Assembly (NCBI GenBank): GCA_019409045.1
Contig: DXVG01000094.1
Coordinates: forward strand, 1-6,919
Length of the DNA stretch: 6,919 nt
Direction of reading: 5' to 3'
From: Clostridiales bacterium
Lineage (GTDB): Bacteria > Bacillota > Clostridia > Christensenellales > Aristaeellaceae
Shown: in pieces, positions 5,037 to 6,919 of the stretch
Layout of the letters: every line of letters starts with the position of its first letter
Numbering within the stretch: position 1 is the first letter of the stretch
Made by a program: the position numbers and the translations under genes
The notes under the pieces: model-generated
Databases searched by the model: none
The model's input: the letters and a program-made list of their open reading frames with translations, nothing else
Told to the model about the DNA's origin: nothing

Positions 5037-6602
5037 TTACTGCTGGGGATACATGCGGCGCACGGCGTCCTCCAGCGCGGCCTGCGCCTGCTCCAGCGTG
5101 GCGCCGATGCGGTCCACCTGATCGAGGAACGCGTCCGCGCTCTCGCCCACGGCGGCGGGAAGCTGCCCGAGCGAGTCGGCGATGCCCTGGGAGAGGTAGT
5201 CCACGCGCCGCGTGAACTCGCTCATGTAATCGCGGAACGCGTCCAGCGTGTCGGACAGGTCCATGCGAAGCTGTTCGCCGATGCGCTGGCGGTTGGTCTC
5301 GAGCATGGCGCCGGTGGCGCGTATGTCGCCCGCGGCCTTCATAAGCCCCGCCGTGCTCTCGGCGCTGACCTCGCTGAAGCGCTTGAGCATGGCCTTTTGC
5401 GAATCCTGCATGGCCTGCACGCTGCGCGTCAGCTCTGCGTGCATGGCCGATACGCTCTTGAGGTACGCGTTCTGCTGCCCGGCCACAAGCTCCATCTTCT
5501 CCACGTTGGAGGCGATGCGCAGGTAGCTGTCGTCCGCGCCTGTGCGCGCGGCGTTGAGCTTTTGCATGTACTCCTCGAGCTGGCCGACCATCTTTTCAAG
5601 GGAGGCCTCGAGCTGCGCGGCGTTTGTGAGCACCTTGCCCGCGCCGTCCATGCCCTCGCGCACGAGGGCGGTGGCCTTCTGCTGGGCGTTGCAGGTATCC
5701 TGGATCACGCCGGAGAGGTTGGCAAACTGGCCGTCGAGCATCTGGTCCATGCGCTCGACGAAGCGGCCCGCCACCTTGTCGATCAGGCGCAGCTGCTGCT
5801 GCGTGTTGACGGTCACGAACTCCTCGAGGCTCTTTTGCATGGGCTCGGCCGCGGAGAGTATGATCTCCTCCAGCCGCTGGGTAAACGAGCCGTTCAGGTC
5901 CTCGGACATGGTCTGGATCAGCGCGGTCTGCTCCTGCTGGTAGATGGCGATCTGCGTCATCGGGTCCACGGACAGAACGCCCGCGTAGCGGCTCATCGCG
6001 CCGTAGAAGTCCTGCAGCGTGTGCTCGGCCGAGCCGCAGACAAAGCGCGTGATCAGCGTGAAGGCGATCGAGCCGACCACGCCCACGATGGAGGTCATAA
6101 ACGCGTAGCGCATGCCGGGGATGAGCGTGACGATGGACTGCTGCACCGATTCCGCGTCGGACATGTCGAACCCGGACAGGCCCATCGCAAGGCCGATGAG
6201 CGTGCCCAGAAAGCCCAGGGACACCATCAGCCCCGGGATCGCCTCGGCAAAGGAGATGCGGCCCGGGCCGTAGATGGCGGTGTCCTCGTTGATGTAGTCC
6301 TCCACGTTGGAGGCGTTGTGGTACACGCCGTCGGCGAAGAACAGGTTGTTTAAGTATTCGCTCCAGTGCGGGTACAGGCAGCCCTTGCCCAGAAACTTGT
6401 CCTCCTGCCAGGACCGCTTGCCCGTGGCGCCCTGCTTGATGGAGCGTATGGCGCGGCGGATGGTCGCGCGCGTGCGGGAGACGGGAACGATGCAGCGCAC
6501 GATGCCCACCACGAACAGAAGCACGATGACGATGTACACCAGCAGGTTGACGATGCTGTCCACCCCGCCGGATGAACCCAGAAACATGTCCAGAAAGCTC
6601 AT
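5037..6602 (-). CDS. MotA/TolQ/ExbB-family proton-channel subunit with long cytoplasmic tail, ZorA-like
   Basis: This gene encodes the membrane stator subunit of an ion-driven motor, 521 residues from ATG 6602. Membrane helices are visible at about residues 17-39, 121-143 and 163-187. The second begins AIPGLMVSLGFLGTLIGL, the signature of this family and close to ZorA; the third contains RYAFMTSIVGVVGS. About 80 residues between helices 1 and 2, including NVEDYINEDTAIYGPG, should be cytoplasmic. Residues about 190-521 form a Gln/Glu/Ala-rich helical tail with no catalytic motif, matching the long intracellular tail of ZorA and unlike the short MotA, TolQ or ExbB. GGGAGGGAACT directly before ATG 6602 sets the start; the frame continues to 6722, but the promoter -10 lies at 6643-6638, inside that extension. 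The ZorB-like gene follows after 13 bp. Flagellar MotA, TolQ and ExbB are less likely because of the tail and the OmpA-domain partner. A defence role is inferred, not shown. Confidence 0.94.
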   Translation of the reverse strand: MSFLDMFLGSSGGVDSIVNLLVYIVIVLLFVVGIVRCIVPVSRTRATIRRAIRSIKQGATGKRSWQEDKFLGKGCLYPHWSEYLNNLFFADGVYHNASNVEDYINEDTAIYGPGRISFAEAIPGLMVSLGFLGTLIGLAMGLSGFDMSDAESVQQSIVTLIPGMRYAFMTSIVGVVGSIAFTLITRFVCGSAEHTLQDFYGAMSRYAGVLSVDPMTQIAIYQQEQTALIQTMSEDLNGSFTQRLEEIILSAAEPMQKSLEEFVTVNTQQQLRLIDKVAGRFVERMDQMLDGQFANLSGVIQDTCNAQQKATALVREGMDGAGKVLTNAAQLEASLEKMVGQLEEYMQKLNAARTGADDSYLRIASNVEKMELVAGQQNAYLKSVSAMHAELTRSVQAMQDSQKAMLKRFSEVSAESTAGLMKAAGDIRATGAMLETNRQRIGEQLRMDLSDTLDAFRDYMSEFTRRVDYLSQGIADSLGQLPAAVGESADAFLDQVDRIGATLEQAQAALEDAVRRMYPQQ

Positions 6603-6607
6603 AGTTC

Positions 6608-6613
6608 CCTCCC
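6608..6613 (-). promoter_or_regulatory. Ribosome binding site that sets the ZorA-like start
   Basis: The minus strand reads GGGAGG (6613-6608), then GAACT, then ATG (6602-6600). The 5-nt spacing is near optimal. Upstream in-frame ATG codons at 6722 and 6647 have no comparable site, and both precede the expected transcription start. Confidence 0.85.
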
Positions 6614-6629
6614 ATTCCAGGCGATATAG

Positions 6630-6642
6630 ATACTTCAAGTAT
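6630..6642. promoter_or_regulatory. 13-bp palindrome over the operon promoter, candidate operator
   Basis: ATACTTCAAGTAT is a perfect inverted repeat (6+1+6). It covers five of the six bases of the -10 hexamer (6643-6638) and the expected transcription start near 6631. A dimeric repressor bound here would block the promoter. No regulator gene lies in the window, and part of the symmetry comes from the -10 sequence itself, so the role is inferred. Confidence 0.4.
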
Positions 6643-6666
6643 ACCATCGGAAAGCGGGCGGAAAAA
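6638..6666 (-). promoter_or_regulatory. Extended -10 promoter for the four-gene operon
   Basis: On the minus strand TGGTATACT (6646-6638) is a -10 hexamer with five of six consensus bases and the TGn extension. The segment 17 bp upstream (6666-6661) reads TTTTTC, a poor -35. The expected start near 6631 leaves a leader of about 29 nt before ATG 6602 that includes the ribosome binding site. No terminator is visible between here and the end of mnmA. Confidence 0.7.
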
Positions 6667-6829
6667 GGCAGATGGCGTGACGAAAACATGACAAATCGCC
6701 CGCCCATGGAGGGTTTGCACAATTATCGGCCGCGAAGTTGGAAATTTCGCTGCGGGCGCGCGGGTTTGACGGCGCGCTTTCGGCGACGCCGCTTTTCACG
6801 CCCTGCAGAATCTGCGCCCCGGGAGGGCG
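6667..6829. other. Intergenic region without a recognisable gene
   Basis: Together with the promoter and terminator on either side, this is part of a stretch of over 300 bases (6603-6919) without a gene. I see no convincing open frame, RNA gene or repeat array here. A TTGTCA (6694-6689) and a GATAAT (6727-6722) on the minus strand look promoter-like, but neither has a matching partner hexamer. GAAATTTC (6741-6748) is a short palindrome of no evident meaning. Confidence 0.6.
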
Positions 6830-6867
6830 AAAAAGAGCCCCGCGGGCCGGTCGGACCCGCGGGGCTC
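6830..6867 (-). terminator. Strong intrinsic terminator of an upstream gene outside the window
   Basis: GAGCCCCGCGGG (6835-6846) and CCCGCGGGGCTC (6856-6867) form a perfect 12-bp stem around a 9-nt loop. On the minus strand the stem is followed by TTTTT (6834-6830). On the plus side there is no T run, so it terminates leftward transcription. It therefore belongs to a minus-strand gene ending beyond, or right at, the right edge, and separates that gene from the operon here. Confidence 0.85.
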
Positions 6868-6919
6868 AGAGCGTTGACAAAGCCCCCAAACGCAAAAATC
6901 ACTTCCGAAAGAAAACAAG

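Noticed and set aside
3446..5215. Very long open frame on the plus strand (589 codons), opposite the ZorB-like gene.
   Set aside because: It is an antisense artefact of GC-rich codon use: Leu/Arg/His/Gly-rich, no recognisable motif, no good ribosome binding site, and it cuts across two well-supported minus-strand genes.
4911..6353. 480-codon open frame on the plus strand, opposite the ZorA-like gene.
   Set aside because: Same artefact; the minus strand here encodes the membrane helices and the family motif of the proton channel.
3767..6602. Flagellar MotAB, Tol-Pal or ExbBD assignment for the channel pair.
   Set aside because: The long cytoplasmic tail, the long coil before the OmpA-like domain and the lack of flagellar, Tol or TonB genes fit these less well than a ZorAB-like pair.
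6603..6722. 40-residue N-terminal extension of the ZorA-like protein.
   Set aside because: It includes the promoter -10 and the ribosome binding site of the ATG at 6602, and looks nothing like a family N-terminus.
6874..6879. TTGACA on the plus strand as a -35 box.
   Set aside because: No -10 hexamer lies 16-18 bp downstream before the window ends, and no plus-strand gene follows.
6899..6919. Possible last codons of an upstream minus-strand gene ending in TGA at 6901-6899.
   Set aside because: The terminator at 6830-6867 implies such a gene, but six codons are too few to choose a frame.

Overview
All five genes in this window lie on the minus strand, so transcription runs from right to left. 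The DNA is GC-rich, roughly 60-65% by eye, with strong Shine-Dalgarno sites, short intercistronic gaps, one TTG start, Pro/Thr low-complexity protein tails and a C-terminal surface domain of a style I associate with Firmicutes. I infer a GC-rich member of the Clostridia, but no marker gene here settles the taxonomy.

Right end (about 6603-6919): no gene. It holds a perfect 12-bp-stem terminator for an upstream gene outside the window, then a promoter with an extended -10 whose -10 and probable start site are covered by a 13-bp palindrome. From this promoter an apparent operon of four genes runs leftward: (1) 6602-5037, a MotA/TolQ/ExbB-type proton-channel subunit with a cytoplasmic helical tail of about 330 residues, most like ZorA; (2) 5023-3767, a MotB/OmpA-type partner with a membrane-embedded Asp, a heptad-repeat coiled coil and an OmpA-like peptidoglycan-binding domain, most like ZorB; (3) 3736-3143, a single-pass membrane protein of unknown function with a (Thr-Pro) tail; (4) 3128-2046, mnmA, the tRNA 2-thiouridylase. 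The gaps are 13, 30 and 14 bp, and a probable intrinsic terminator directly follows mnmA.

Left part (about 2000-1): a separate transcription unit with its own extended -10 promoter. It encodes a 602-residue membrane-anchored coiled-coil protein whose two coiled coils are separated by an Ala/Asp/Thr tract and which ends in a beta-rich domain. A strong hairpin terminator follows.

Functional reading: genes 1 and 2 should form an ion-driven inner-membrane motor or stator with a peptidoglycan anchor outside and a long tail inside. This is the architecture of the ZorAB core of Zorya anti-phage systems, but no ZorC, ZorD or ZorE effector is present. It is therefore either an orphan or housekeeping ZorAB-like motor, or a variant whose partners are gene 3 or lie elsewhere. 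MnmA is most simply a housekeeping gene sharing the transcript. Gene 3 and the 602-residue protein are the least understood parts.
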